From assembly GCF_028435365.1 (NCBI RefSeq), contig NZ_JAGTJJ010000034.1, positions 1-64,000 of the forward strand: DNA of 64,000 nucleotides, in the 5' to 3' direction. The stretch comes from Polyangium jinanense (GTDB taxonomy: Bacteria > Myxococcota > Polyangia > Polyangiales > Polyangiaceae). Positions within the stretch are counted from its first letter, which is position 1; the number at the start of each line of letters is the position of its first letter. The notes under the pieces were generated by a model. That model was not told the DNA's origin. It searched no databases and worked only from the letters and a program-made list of their open reading frames with translations. The translations under genes and the position numbers were made by a program. Positions 8,132-16,386 of the stretch are shown here, one piece after another.

Positions 8132-11100
8132 TTAGCCCCTCTCCACGAGCGCCGCCACCCGCTGCCTGAGCGACGCATCCGCCGACGGCCCGAGATACGA
8201 CGTGGTGTCGGCCGCGAGCGCCGCGATCCGATCCGACCGTCCCCGCGCCCGGAGCAGCCCCGCGAGCCGCTCCACCACGTCGATCCACGGATCCCCGCCC
8301 ATCGGCCGCGCCAACCGCTCGGCCTCCTCCGCGTGCTCCAGCGCCTCGGGCCCGCGGCCTGTTTTCTCCGCGAGGTCCGCGAGGAGGAGCCGACACTTCA
8401 CGGCGCGCCCCGACAAACCAAGCTCGGTGCACAACGTGAGCGCGCGGAGCGCTTGCACCTCGGCCTCCAGGAGCTCGCCTTTTTCGCGCAGGTGATGCGC
8501 CAGGTGAAACCCCGAGTGCGCCTGCGCCAGCACGTTGCCCTCGCGCACCGCGAGCGCGTGCACCGCCTTCTGATCCTCGATCGCCTCGTCGAGCCGACCC
8601 ATCGCGGCAAACGTCATCGCCCGACCGCTGCGCGCCGCGACCTGGCCCCACACGGCCGCGAGCGGATCGCCCTCCAAGGCGAGCTCTTCGCCGGCGCGGA
8701 TCGCCGCCTCGAACACCTCGATCGCCGCGTCGTACCGCCGCACGTCGCGCAGCAAATTGCCGAGGTCGTGGCCAGCCCGCACGACCGCGGGCAGGTTGTC
8801 CGAGCCGCGGAGCGTCTCCCAGCCCTTCTCGGCGAGCGCGAGGCCCTCCTCGATTTTGCCCTGGCTGCGGAGCTGAAAGCCACGCGTGCAGAGCGCCTGC
8901 GCCGCGTCGAAGGGCCTCCCCGCGCGCCGGAAGAGCTCCTCGGCTCGTTCGAGCTGCGAGACCGCCTCGGGCCAGCGCGCGCGCTGGTGCGCGGTCTCGG
9001 CGCAGAGAAGGTGACAGCGCGCGCGCACCGTGAGCGCCTCCTCGCGCGTGTCGTCGCTGAGAAGCGCGAGGCTTTGCTCGACGCGCTCGCTCGCCTCGTC
9101 GAAGCGGCCGAGCCAGAAGAGCGCGATGCCGAGGTCGAAGAGCGCGCGGGCCGCCGCGAGCGGGTCGTCGTCCCGCAATCGGCTGCGCAAGGTCTCCGCG
9201 GTCATGAGCGCCTCGACCGCGTCGACGAACGCGCCGAGGGCGACGGCGCGGCGGCCCGTGAGGCGCGCATACTGCACGATGCGCTCGATCTCGTCGGTCT
9301 GGCTGTAGTGATGGAAGAGCGCGGGCAGGTGCGGCGCGAGCTTGCCGGCGTGCAGGCGCTCGATGGACGCGGCGGCGAGATGGTGCAGTACGCGCTTGTT
9401 GTCCATGAGCACCGTGCCGTAGATGGCGTCCCGCGCGAGCACCTGCCGGAAGGCGAACGTCTCCTCGCCGCGCTCCTTGCGGTGCGAGAGGATACCCCGG
9501 CGGACGAGCTCGTGAAGATGCCGTTGCGAGGTCCGCTCGTCGCCGAGCGCAGATGCAACGGCGTCAAAAAGATCCGCGCTGAACTCCACGCCGAGGATGC
9601 TCGCGTATTGCAGCGTGGTGCGGAGCTCCGGCTCCAGCCGATCGAGGCGCACGAGGAGCATGCCGACGAGCGAAGAGGGCACCGTGAAGCGCCGGAGGGA
9701 CGCGGCGTCGGCCGTGACCATGCCCTGCTCGCGCAAGGACAGCGAGAGCTCCTCGGCGAAGAGAGGGTTGCCCGCGGCCCGCTCGACGAGCAGGCGCACG
9801 ACATCCGCCGAGGGCTCCTCCCCCGCGAGGTGGACGGAGATCTCGCGGATCTCGTCGTCCGTGAGGGGCGCGAGCGGGACACGCGTGACCGCGACGTGCT
9901 CGGGAAGCGTGGCGATCTCGCCGTCGCGGCTCGTGACGAGGAAGACGACGGGGAGCGTGGAGCGGTAGCCGCCGAGGACGCGGCCGAGGAGGTCGAGGCT
10001 CGTCGCGTCGGCGCGGTGCATGTCGTCGAGGACGCAGAGGACGGGCCTTCCGGGCCGAAGCGCGCTCGCCCTCCGCGCGAGGGCTTCGAGCAGAAGGGTG
10101 AGCGTCTGCTGCACGCGGCTCTGGAAGCCGTCGGGCCCGTACTGGTCGACGAGGTCGTGCCCGCCGAGGCCGAGGAGGAAGTCGACGACGGGCGCCTTGG
10201 CGATGAGCTCGCTGCGGCGGGCATCCTCGAGCGCGGCGGCGAGGGCGCCGATCTCGGTCGTCGTCTGCAGCGCGTCGATCATGGTCGCGCCGGGCGGGAA
10301 AAAGACGCGGCGGAGGAAGGCGACCCAGGCGCCGTACGGCGCGGCGGAGGCCGGGTGCGCCCGGACGACCAGGGTACAGCGCGCGTCGTCGACCTCGACG
10401 CGCCGCAAGAGCTCGTGCACGAGGCGCGACTTGCCGACGCCGGGCCCGCCCGTGACGAGCCCGAGGTGCAAGCCGCCGCGCGCGCGCGCCTCGGCGAGCA
10501 GGCCTTCGAGCGTGGAGAGCTCGGCGTCGCGGCCGACGAAGGAGCGATCCTCGGGGGCACCGGCGCGGCTCTTGCGCGGGCCCTCGGCCTCGGAGGGTCC
10601 AAGGATCTCGTAGGCCTCGCTCGGGCGCGCGCGGCCCTTCATCGAGATGGGCCCGAAGTGCCGCTCCGTGAACCTGCCGCCGAGCAGGTCGAGCGTCTCG
10701 CGGCTGACCACGACGGCGTTGAGCGGCGCCGAGCGCTGGAGCATCTCGGCGAGGTTGATGCTCTCGCCCGTGAGCATGGCGTCGCCGCCGCGCGTGACGA
10801 ACCCCGTGTGGACGCCGATGCGCATGGAGAGCGCGCAGCCGATCTCGGCGAGGGTCGCGTTGATCTCGTGGCGGTGATCGAGCGCGGCGAACGCGGCGGC
10901 GACGGCGCGCTCGGCGTCGTCCTCGTTCGACGCGTGATACCCGAAAACGGCCATCAAGGACTCGCCCGGCGGCCTGTCGACACGCGCGCCGGCCGTCTCG
11001 AAGGCGCGGCCGATGACCTCGGAGATCTGCGTGGCGATCTGCTCGATGTCCTCGGCGCCGAGCGTGCTCTCGCATGGCTCGTCGAGCGCGAGGCCGACCA

Positions 11101-12343
11101 TGGCGATCGTGAGGTGCCTGCGTTCGCCCTTGCGCAGGCTCGGCCGCGGGACGTCGGCCCCGGCGCGCGCGCGGCCGAGCCCGGCGAGCTTCGACTGGAT
11201 GCCCGCGAGCTTGGGCACGGGCGGCGGCGGCGGGATCGAGACCGTCTTGCCGCGGGTGATCGCGACCGTGGCCTCGTTCTCGAGGCTCGCGCGGCGCGTG
11301 GGCACGCTCGATCGTTGCGCGGCGCGGCGCAGGTCGTAGAGCACGGCGCGATCCGCGGCGAAGGGCTCGAGGGCGCGGGCGAAGGCCGCCGCGTCGGGGA
11401 ACCGTTCGATCGGCTCGATGCGGATGGCGCGCATGACGGCGTCGGCGAGGCCGGGCGGGACGTTCGGCGCGGCGGCGGCGAGGGGGCGCGGGGGCTGCCT
11501 CTCGGCGAGCGCCGTGAGGTAGCCGATGAGGCTCGCGCCGGGCCACGGGCGCACGCCGGCGACGAGCTCGTAGAGCACGACACCCGCGGCGAAGACGTCG
11601 GTCCACGGCCCGATCGCGCCGTGATCGCGGACCTGCTCGATCGCCATGTAAAACGGCGACCCCACGAGCTCGCCGGGCCGCGTGTTCGGATCGTCGACGA
11701 AGTGGGCGACGCCGAAATCGAGCAGCTTCGGGATCTCGCCGAGCACCTCGCTCCGCGCCAGGAAGATGTTGCGCGGCGTGATGTCGCGGTGGATGACGCC
11801 GAGCTTGTGGACCTTGTGCAGGACGTCGAGGACCTCGAAGACGATGCGCGTCGCGTACGCCGGCGCGAGCGGCCCATCCGTGAGCCGCTGCTGGAGATCC
11901 TCGCCTTCGAGGTACTCCATCACCATGTACTGCGTGTTGTCGTCGAGCCGGTCGATGTCGAAGATCTGCGGCAGGCGATCGTCGCGGATGCGGCTCGCGG
12001 CGAGCGCCTCGTTGCGGAAGCGCTCGGCCATCGCGGCCTTGCCGGCCATCTCGGGGCGGACGGTCTTGATGACGACGCGCGAGCCGAGCACGGGGTGCGC
12101 GGCCTCGTAGATGATGCCCATCCCGCCCGTGCTCATCACGCGGACGATGGGGAACTTGCCGATGCGCACGCCCTTCTCGAAGGCGCGCAGCGCGGGCCCG
12201 ACCCCGTCAGGCAGGGGACCGGGCAGCGTCGAGCCCGCGCGCGGCCCTCCTGAAAAGCCGCCGGCCAGCGTGTCGTGATCACGTATGGGGAAGCGCCCCG
12301 AAGGGTCCGCCACGCCGTCCTCCGCCAAGACCAGGATCGCCAC
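8132..12343 (-). CDS. Ser/Thr kinase - cyclase-like - AAA ATPase - TPR regulator
   Basis: Giant regulator of 1403 aa. A Hanks-type kinase domain (about residues 64-340) shows a glycine loop (STGGMGIIY), VVIK lysine, HRDITPRN catalytic loop (Thr in place of the usual Lys after HRDI) and DFG. A class III nucleotide cyclase-like domain (about 415-590) follows. Its metal-binding positions appear lost: IAMVGLA where FADI is usual, and GESLMAVFG where GDG is usual. Next is an AAA/STAND-type ATPase (about 605-880) with Walker A GGPGVGKS and Walker B CVLDDMH, then many TPR-like repeats to the end. This architecture is known in myxobacteria as a signalling scaffold. The substrate is unknown. The cyclase domain is probably inactive, perhaps regulatory. 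Confidence 0.9.
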   Translation of the reverse strand: MAILVLAEDGVADPSGRFPIRDHDTLAGGFSGGPRAGSTLPGPLPDGVGPALRAFEKGVRIGKFPIVRVMSTGGMGIIYEAAHPVLGSRVVIKTVRPEMAGKAAMAERFRNEALAASRIRDDRLPQIFDIDRLDDNTQYMVMEYLEGEDLQQRLTDGPLAPAYATRIVFEVLDVLHKVHKLGVIHRDITPRNIFLARSEVLGEIPKLLDFGVAHFVDDPNTRPGELVGSPFYMAIEQVRDHGAIGPWTDVFAAGVVLYELVAGVRPWPGASLIGYLTALAERQPPRPLAAAAPNVPPGLADAVMRAIRIEPIERFPDAAAFARALEPFAADRAVLYDLRRAAQRSSVPTRRASLENEATVAITRGKTVSIPPPPPVPKLAGIQSKLAGLGRARAGADVPRPSLRKGERRHLTIAMVGLALDEPCESTLGAEDIEQIATQISEVIGRAFETAGARVDRPPGESLMAVFGYHASNEDDAERAVAAAFAALDHRHEINATLAEIGCALSMRIGVHTGFVTRGGDAMLTGESINLAEMLQRSAPLNAVVVSRETLDLLGGRFTERHFGPISMKGRARPSEAYEILGPSEAEGPRKSRAGAPEDRSFVGRDAELSTLEGLLAEARARGGLHLGLVTGGPGVGKSRLVHELLRRVEVDDARCTLVVRAHPASAAPYGAWVAFLRRVFFPPGATMIDALQTTTEIGALAAALEDARRSELIAKAPVVDFLLGLGGHDLVDQYGPDGFQSRVQQTLTLLLEALARRASALRPGRPVLCVLDDMHRADATSLDLLGRVLGGYRSTLPVVFLVTSRDGEIATLPEHVAVTRVPLAPLTDDEIREISVHLAGEEPSADVVRLLVERAAGNPLFAEELSLSLREQGMVTADAASLRRFTVPSSLVGMLLVRLDRLEPELRTTLQYASILGVEFSADLFDAVASALGDERTSQRHLHELVRRGILSHRKERGEETFAFRQVLARDAIYGTVLMDNKRVLHHLAAASIERLHAGKLAPHLPALFHHYSQTDEIERIVQYARLTGRRAVALGAFVDAVEALMTAETLRSRLRDDDPLAAARALFDLGIALFWLGRFDEASERVEQSLALLSDDTREEALTVRARCHLLCAETAHQRARWPEAVSQLERAEELFRRAGRPFDAAQALCTRGFQLRSQGKIEEGLALAEKGWETLRGSDNLPAVVRAGHDLGNLLRDVRRYDAAIEVFEAAIRAGEELALEGDPLAAVWGQVAARSGRAMTFAAMGRLDEAIEDQKAVHALAVREGNVLAQAHSGFHLAHHLREKGELLEAEVQALRALTLCTELGLSGRAVKCRLLLADLAEKTGRGPEALEHAEEAERLARPMGGDPWIDVVERLAGLLRARGRSDRIAALAADTTSYLGPSADASLRQRVAALVERG

Positions 12344-12430
12344 GCCGGGCGACTGCCCGGGCCGCGCGTCCGCAGCGGGCGTTCGTACCTAGTTTGCCGG
12401 GGCTCCGCAAGGGGCGGCGGGTTCGATGTC

Positions 12431-13015
12431 CTAGGCGGCGCGGTGTCCGTGTCCGCCCTTGCCGACGATCGCGACGGTGCTCGCCTGCGGGCCCTTCTCG
12501 CCGAGCTCCTCCTCGTAGCGGACCTCGGTGCCCACGGCGAGCCGCGAGAAGCCGTTGTTGAGCACGCTGTTCTTGTGGAAGTACACGTCGTACCCGTCCT
12601 CGGCCTCCAGGAAGCCGTAGCCGCTGTCCGGGAAGATCCGCGCCACCCTTCCGTGCGGTGGCCCGACGCGCGTCTTCACCTCACCCCGCTGCTTCTTCAC
12701 GTACTCCTGGAGGAGCCGGCGCGCGCCGTCGAACGCCTCGTGCACCGCGACGTACACGTCCTCGTACGCGCGCTGGTGCGGCTCCTCGGCAGACTCGCCG
12801 CCGACCACGAGCTCCTCGCCGGGCACGGTCATGTCGATGCGCACCCGGTAGACGTTGCCCTGGTGACGCCGGCGGGACTCTGGCTCGATCGCCACGCGGC
12901 ACCCCATGATCCCACCGTAAACTTCGTCGAGCTTCTCGGCCTTCTCGCGCACCTCGCGCGCCACGGACTCCGACGATGGCATGTCGCGGAACGTGATCTG
13001 GAGCGGTAACTTCAT
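12431..13015 (-). CDS. HPF/RaiA ribosome-associated domain fused to cold-shock domain
   Basis: Protein of 194 aa starting at ATG 13015, which has a GGAGG ribosome site close upstream; the longer frame is not supported. Residues 1 to about 105 resemble the HPF/RaiA hibernation-factor fold: it begins MKLPLQITFRDMPSSE, continues with CRVAIEPESRRRHQGN and has a YRVRIDMTVPGEELVV strand. Residues about 125-190 are a cold-shock domain with the RNA-binding motifs GYGFLEAEDG and DVYFHKNS. HPF-type factors silence 70S ribosomes in starvation or stress, and a cold-shock domain adds single-stranded RNA binding. The pairing suggests a ribosome-associated stress factor that also touches RNA. The gene is divergent from the uridine kinase gene. 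Confidence 0.88.
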   Translation of the reverse strand: MKLPLQITFRDMPSSESVAREVREKAEKLDEVYGGIMGCRVAIEPESRRRHQGNVYRVRIDMTVPGEELVVGGESAEEPHQRAYEDVYVAVHEAFDGARRLLQEYVKKQRGEVKTRVGPPHGRVARIFPDSGYGFLEAEDGYDVYFHKNSVLNNGFSRLAVGTEVRYEEELGEKGPQASTVAIVGKGGHGHRAA

Positions 13016-13215
13016 GGAACCTCCATGGCGCCAGTCCGTCGGGCCGCCTCGGGCGCCCGCCGGCCATCGACCCTTCTCCCCCTCACATTCGGCTCCGTCC
13101 GCGCTGCGGCAAGACCCGGCGCGCCCGTCAGGGTGTGGCACGGCTTGCTTCTTCGCTCCATGGTCGACCGGACCGCCGAATCGAAGTATGGTGCCGCCGG
13201 GACGAACGAGCTCTG

Positions 13216-13845
13216 ATGCGACCGCTCATGATAGGAGTTGCCGGCGGCAGCGGCTCCGGCAAGACGACCGTGGCCCGCCGTATCGCCGAGGCGCTGCCTC
13301 CCGCCGGCGTGACCATCCTCGAGCACGACGCGTATTACCGCGACCGTGACGACATCTCCTACGAGGAGCGCTGCGGGCTGAACTTCGATCACCCGGAGTC
13401 TCTGGAGACCGAGCTTTTGGTCGAGCACCTCGCCGCCCTCCGACGAGGCGAGGCCATCGACGTTCCCCGGTACGACTTCAAGACGCACCGCCGCGCGCCC
13501 GATTCGCGCCGGGTCGCGCCGACGCCCGTGGTGATCGTCGAGGGCATCCTGGTGTTCGTCGAGGCGAAGCTCCGCGAGCAGCTCGACATCAAGATCTACG
13601 TCGACACCGACGCCGACATCCGCGCCTTCCGCCGGATCCGCCGCGACATCGAGCACCGCGGCCGGACGTTCGAGTCGATCCGGGAGCAGTACTACCGGAC
13701 CGTGCGGCCGATGCACCTCATGTTCGTCGAACCCTCGAAACGCTGGGCCGACGTGATCATCCCCGAGGGGGGTGACAACAAGATTGGCATCGATCTCGTG
13801 ATCGCACTCATCCGCCAGATGCGCGGAGCCGAGATGGCCGGCTGA
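13216..13845 (+). CDS. udk: Uridine kinase
   Basis: Protein of 209 aa, the usual length of bacterial uridine kinase. Walker A GGSGSGKTT lies at residues 9-17, followed by the family signature EHDAYYRDRDDISYEER, the substrate region NFDHPESLETELL, RYDFKTHRR, the VVIVEGILVF strand and the lid segment RRIRRDIEHRGRTFESI. The enzyme phosphorylates uridine and cytidine with ATP or GTP in pyrimidine salvage, in the cytosol. ATG 13216 is taken because the family starts directly before the P-loop. The next gene begins 55 bases downstream on the same strand; a functional link is not evident. Confidence 0.93.
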   Translation: MRPLMIGVAGGSGSGKTTVARRIAEALPPAGVTILEHDAYYRDRDDISYEERCGLNFDHPESLETELLVEHLAALRRGEAIDVPRYDFKTHRRAPDSRRVAPTPVVIVEGILVFVEAKLREQLDIKIYVDTDADIRAFRRIRRDIEHRGRTFESIREQYYRTVRPMHLMFVEPSKRWADVIIPEGGDNKIGIDLVIALIRQMRGAEMAG

Positions 13846-13900
13846 GTTTGGCGCGACGGCCGGGTGACATCCTGCCCCGAGTTGGGGTAATGGACGCGCC

Positions 13901-15145
13901 GTGATCAACACCGACCACGATCCGACGAGGCCCGCCTCCCTGCCCCCGCCGCCGACCACGATCCTCTGCGTGTCGAGCTACTTCAAGGGCAACGACTTCC
14001 TGAAGCAGGCGCGGCGCGAGGGTTGTCGGGTCATCCTGCTCACGCTCGAGTCCTTGCTCGGCAAACCCTGGGCGCGCGAGGACATCGACGAGATCTTCGG
14101 CATGCCGACCTTGAACGATCGGCGCGCCGTGGTGAACGCCGTCAGTTACCTCGCCCGTACGCGCGAGATCGAGCGCGTCGCGCCGCTCGACGACTACGAC
14201 GTGGAGCTCGCCGCGCACCTGCGCGAGCACCTGCGCATCCCCGGCATGGGCGAGACGACGGCGCGGTATTTCCGCGACAAGCTCGCGATGCGCGCCCGCG
14301 CCAAGGATCGCAGCATCCCGGTGCCGGACTTCGTTCACGTGCTGAACGACGAGCGCGTGCGTCGCTTCTTGCGCACGGTGCCGGCGCCGTGGCTGCTCAA
14401 GCCCCGCTCCGAGGCCGCGTCGCTCGGCATCAAGAAGCTCGACCGCGAGGAGGACGCTCTGCGCGTCATCGAAGAGCTCGGCGACGATCGTTCGCGTTAC
14501 TTGCTCGAGCGGATGATCCCGGGCGAGTTCTTCCACGTCGACTCGATTGTCTCCGAGAAGCGCATCGTGTTCGCCGAGGCGCACCAGTACCGGACGTCGC
14601 TCTTCGAGGTCGTGAACCAGGGCGGCCCCTCGGCGACGCAGACGATCGATCGGTCGAGCGACCTCTGGCGCGAGATCATCGATATGAACGAGCGGGTGAT
14701 CGAGCACATGGGCCTCGTGCGGGGCGTGACGCACATCGAGTACGTGCGCTCGGCCGAGGACGGCCGGATCTACTTCATCGAGGCGGCGGCGCGCGTCGGC
14801 GGCAGCCACACGGCGGACGTGGTGGAGGCGGCGACGGGGATCAACCTGTGGCGCGAATGGGCGAAGGTCGAAATCGCGCAAGGCGAACGCCCGTACGTTC
14901 TCCCGCCGCGGCGGTACGACTACGGCGGCCTCGTGCTCTCGCTGTCGCGGCAGGAGCATCCGGACATGTCGGCGTACACGGATCCGGAGATCGTCTGGCG
15001 CACGCCGGAGAAGCCGCACCACGCGGGTCTCATCGTTCGCGCTGACAACCCGGCCCGCGTGCGCGAGCTCGTCGAGGATTATGCCGTGCGGTTCGTCGGT
15101 GATTTCACGGCCGTCCTGCCGCCGCCGACCCAGGCGACGGCTTGA
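13901..15145 (+). CDS. ATP-grasp domain protein, ligase of unknown substrate
   Basis: Protein of 414 aa starting at a GTG. The first about 110 residues form a pre-ATP-grasp Rossmann-like domain (ILCVSSYFKGNDFLKQARREGCRV). The ATP-grasp fold follows, with the ATP-binding lysine in PWLLKPRSEAASLGIKKL (about residue 168), the ERMIPGEFFHVDSIV strand and the metal/ATP motif YFIEAAARVGGSHTADVV (about 290-307). It resembles carbamoyl-phosphate-synthase-like or carboxylate-amine ligases that couple an acid to an amine with ATP. No peptide or natural-product genes flank it, so the substrate cannot be named. Confidence 0.8.
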   Translation: MINTDHDPTRPASLPPPPTTILCVSSYFKGNDFLKQARREGCRVILLTLESLLGKPWAREDIDEIFGMPTLNDRRAVVNAVSYLARTREIERVAPLDDYDVELAAHLREHLRIPGMGETTARYFRDKLAMRARAKDRSIPVPDFVHVLNDERVRRFLRTVPAPWLLKPRSEAASLGIKKLDREEDALRVIEELGDDRSRYLLERMIPGEFFHVDSIVSEKRIVFAEAHQYRTSLFEVVNQGGPSATQTIDRSSDLWREIIDMNERVIEHMGLVRGVTHIEYVRSAEDGRIYFIEAAARVGGSHTADVVEAATGINLWREWAKVEIAQGERPYVLPPRRYDYGGLVLSLSRQEHPDMSAYTDPEIVWRTPEKPHHAGLIVRADNPARVRELVEDYAVRFVGDFTAVLPPPTQATA

Positions 15146-15183
15146 CCTTGCCTTTTCCCCTCCCCGCCCCTAGGTTCTCTCCC

Positions 15184-15200
15184 GCCGGCTGACAGCCGGC
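15184..15200. repeat. Hairpin immediately upstream of the riboswitch
   Basis: Six-base arms GCCGGC (15184-15189 and 15195-15200) around a TGACA loop lie between the ATP-grasp gene and the guanidine aptamer. It could end transcription of the ATP-grasp gene or form a 5' stem on the leader RNA; no U-run follows. Confidence 0.4.
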
Positions 15201-15241
15201 CCGGACGAGACGCGCCGTACCCGGTCAGGCAAAGACGACGC
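15201..15241 (+). ncRNA. Guanidine-III riboswitch (ykkC-III)
   Basis: The 41-base segment matches, from memory, the crystallised Thermobifida guanidine-III aptamer at all but about five positions. It keeps the CCGGACGAG opening, the GCGCCGTACCCGGTCAGG core and the AAGAC-GCGC-type 3' strand. One pair of the second stem would be a C-A mismatch. It ends about 10 bases before the ribosome binding site of a Gdx/SugE-type gene, the classical target of guanidine riboswitches. In this class, guanidinium binding stabilises a pseudoknot and frees the ribosome site, switching on export of toxic guanidinium. Confidence 0.85.
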
Positions 15242-15265
15242 ACCCCGAAGGAAGGAGTGCGTGTC

Positions 15266-15580
15266 ATGGCGTGGGTATCCCTCATCGTCGCAGGGCTGCT
15301 CGAGGTCTGCTGGGCCATCGGATTGAAGTACACGAACGGGTTCACCCGCCCGCTCCCGAGCGTGCTGACGATCGCGGCGATCGTGGCGAGCATGTATTTG
15401 CTCGCGTTCGCGACGAAGTCTCTGCCGATCGGGACGGCCTACGCGGTGTGGGTGGGCGTCGGCGCGCTGGGCACGGCCATCGCTGGCATCGTGCTGTTCG
15501 GGGAGTCGGCGGCGCCGGCGCGGGTCGTCTTTCTCGCGCTTTTGCTCGCCTCGATCGTCGGCTTGAAGGCGAACGCGTGA
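15266..15580 (+). CDS. gdx: SMR-family guanidinium exporter (Gdx/SugE type)
   Basis: Protein of 104 aa with four membrane helices, the size of small multidrug resistance (SMR) transporters. Start at ATG 15266, since GAAGGAG lies 8 bases upstream. The first helix carries the essential glutamate in [19 protein letters not shown], a sequence typical of the Gdx (formerly SugE) subtype and not of EmrE-like pumps. It continues with [20 protein letters not shown] and ends [16 protein letters not shown]. Gdx dimers exchange guanidinium for protons across the inner membrane. The guanidine-III riboswitch directly upstream supports this substrate strongly. Confidence 0.93.
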   Translation: MAWVSLIVAGLLEVCWAIGLKYTNGFTRPLPSVLTIAAIVASMYLLAFATKSLPIGTAYAVWVGVGALGTAIAGIVLFGESAAPARVVFLALLLASIVGLKANA

Positions 15581-15602
15581 GCGTGGACCGCCGCCGGGTG
15601 TG

Positions 15603-16289
15603 TCACGACGAACTGCATCGTTGCCGGAGCCGCTCCAGACCGTCGAGGAGCAGCTCGAGCCCGAACTGGAAGTCGTGCACGCCGCGGTGGGCGCCGTCGA
15701 TGACGAGCTCCGTCAGCGCGCGCATGTAGGGGTATTCGTCGGCGGGGAGCCGCGGGAGGAACATCTTCGCCGCGCTCGCATACTCCGAGGGGTCGAGCGG
15801 GAAGTTGAGCTCCTGCATCGTGAACCCGTAGATGTGGCTGTCGATCGCGTTCCACGCGCGATCGGCCATCTCGTAGGAAAAACCCGCTTCCCGCAGGCAG
15901 CCGAGCGTCGCATTGATGTAGCGGAGCATCGCCGGCCCCACGTTGACGCGTGATCCGACCAGCATCGGAGCCCACGGGTGGCGCAAGAACACCTCGTGGG
16001 CCGAGGTCGCGCGCTTGCGCATGGCCGTCTTCCAGTCGGCGCCGCCGATCGCGGGCACTTCGATCTCGGCCACGACGAGGTCCACGATGCCGTCGAGCAG
16101 GTCGTCCTTGCTCGCGACGTGGTTGTAGAGCGACATCGCCTCGACCCCGAGCTCCTGCGCGAGCCTGCGCATGGAGAGTGACGCGAGGCCCTCCTCGTCA
16201 GCGACACGGATCGCGGTGCGCAGGATGCGCTCCCGCGTCAGGGGGTCGCGTCGGGGCGCGCGCCGTTCGGGATTTTTGGCTTTGGCCAT
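15603..16289 (-). CDS. TetR-family repressor
   Basis: Protein of 228 aa starting at ATG 16289 (MAKAKNPE); upstream sequence in the frame overlaps the operator and is not protein-like. The helix-turn-helix (about residues 15-65) reads RERILRTAIRVADEEGLASLSMRRLAQELGVE and MSLYNHVASKDDLLD, close to the TetR/TetR_C_1 class. The C-terminal ligand domain contains LRHPWAPMLVG and a long helix IDSHIYGFTMQELNF. It is divergent from an MDR oxidoreductase, with a 37-base dyad between them, so it probably represses both genes until an unknown small ligand binds. Confidence 0.9.
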   Translation of the reverse strand: MAKAKNPERRAPRRDPLTRERILRTAIRVADEEGLASLSMRRLAQELGVEAMSLYNHVASKDDLLDGIVDLVVAEIEVPAIGGADWKTAMRKRATSAHEVFLRHPWAPMLVGSRVNVGPAMLRYINATLGCLREAGFSYEMADRAWNAIDSHIYGFTMQELNFPLDPSEYASAAKMFLPRLPADEYPYMRALTELVIDGAHRGVHDFQFGLELLLDGLERLRQRCSSS

Positions 16290-16316
16290 CTCGTTTCGCG
16301 CTGCCACCTTGACATA

Positions 16317-16353
16317 CTTACGGTGTAAGTACAAGCTGTACTTACACCGTAAG
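16317..16353. promoter_or_regulatory. TetR operator: 17-base inverted repeat
   Basis: Two perfectly complementary 17-base arms (16317-16333 and 16337-16353) flank the spacer AGC. Each arm also contains an inner dyad CTTAC-N3-GTAAG, so two TetR dimers could bind side by side. A TTGACA box at 16309-16314 overlaps the edge and could be the -35 of the oxidoreductase gene; no convincing -10 is visible at the right distance. It lies 27 bases from the repressor ATG and 33 bases from the oxidoreductase ATG. Confidence 0.8.
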
Positions 16354-16386
16354 TTCGACACGCCACTCCCGACCAGGAGACGGACC

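Noticed and set aside
8333..12253. Open frame of 1306 codons on the plus strand opposite the kinase/ATPase gene
   Set aside because: Its translation is low-complexity, rich in Arg/Glu/Ala/Gly, and lacks motifs. It is the antisense shadow of a GC-rich gene with full domain content on the other strand.
13128..13145. Possible sigma-54 promoter in TGGCACGGCTTGC before uridine kinase
   Set aside because: GG and GC are separated by 8 bases rather than 10, and no activator gene is nearby.
13875..13887. Small hairpin CCCC-GAGTT-GGGG after uridine kinase as a terminator
   Set aside because: Only four pairs and no U-run; too weak to call.
16309..16314. TTGACA as full promoter for the oxidoreductase gene
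   Set aside because: No acceptable -10 box 16-18 bases downstream; kept only as possible -35 in the operator entry.
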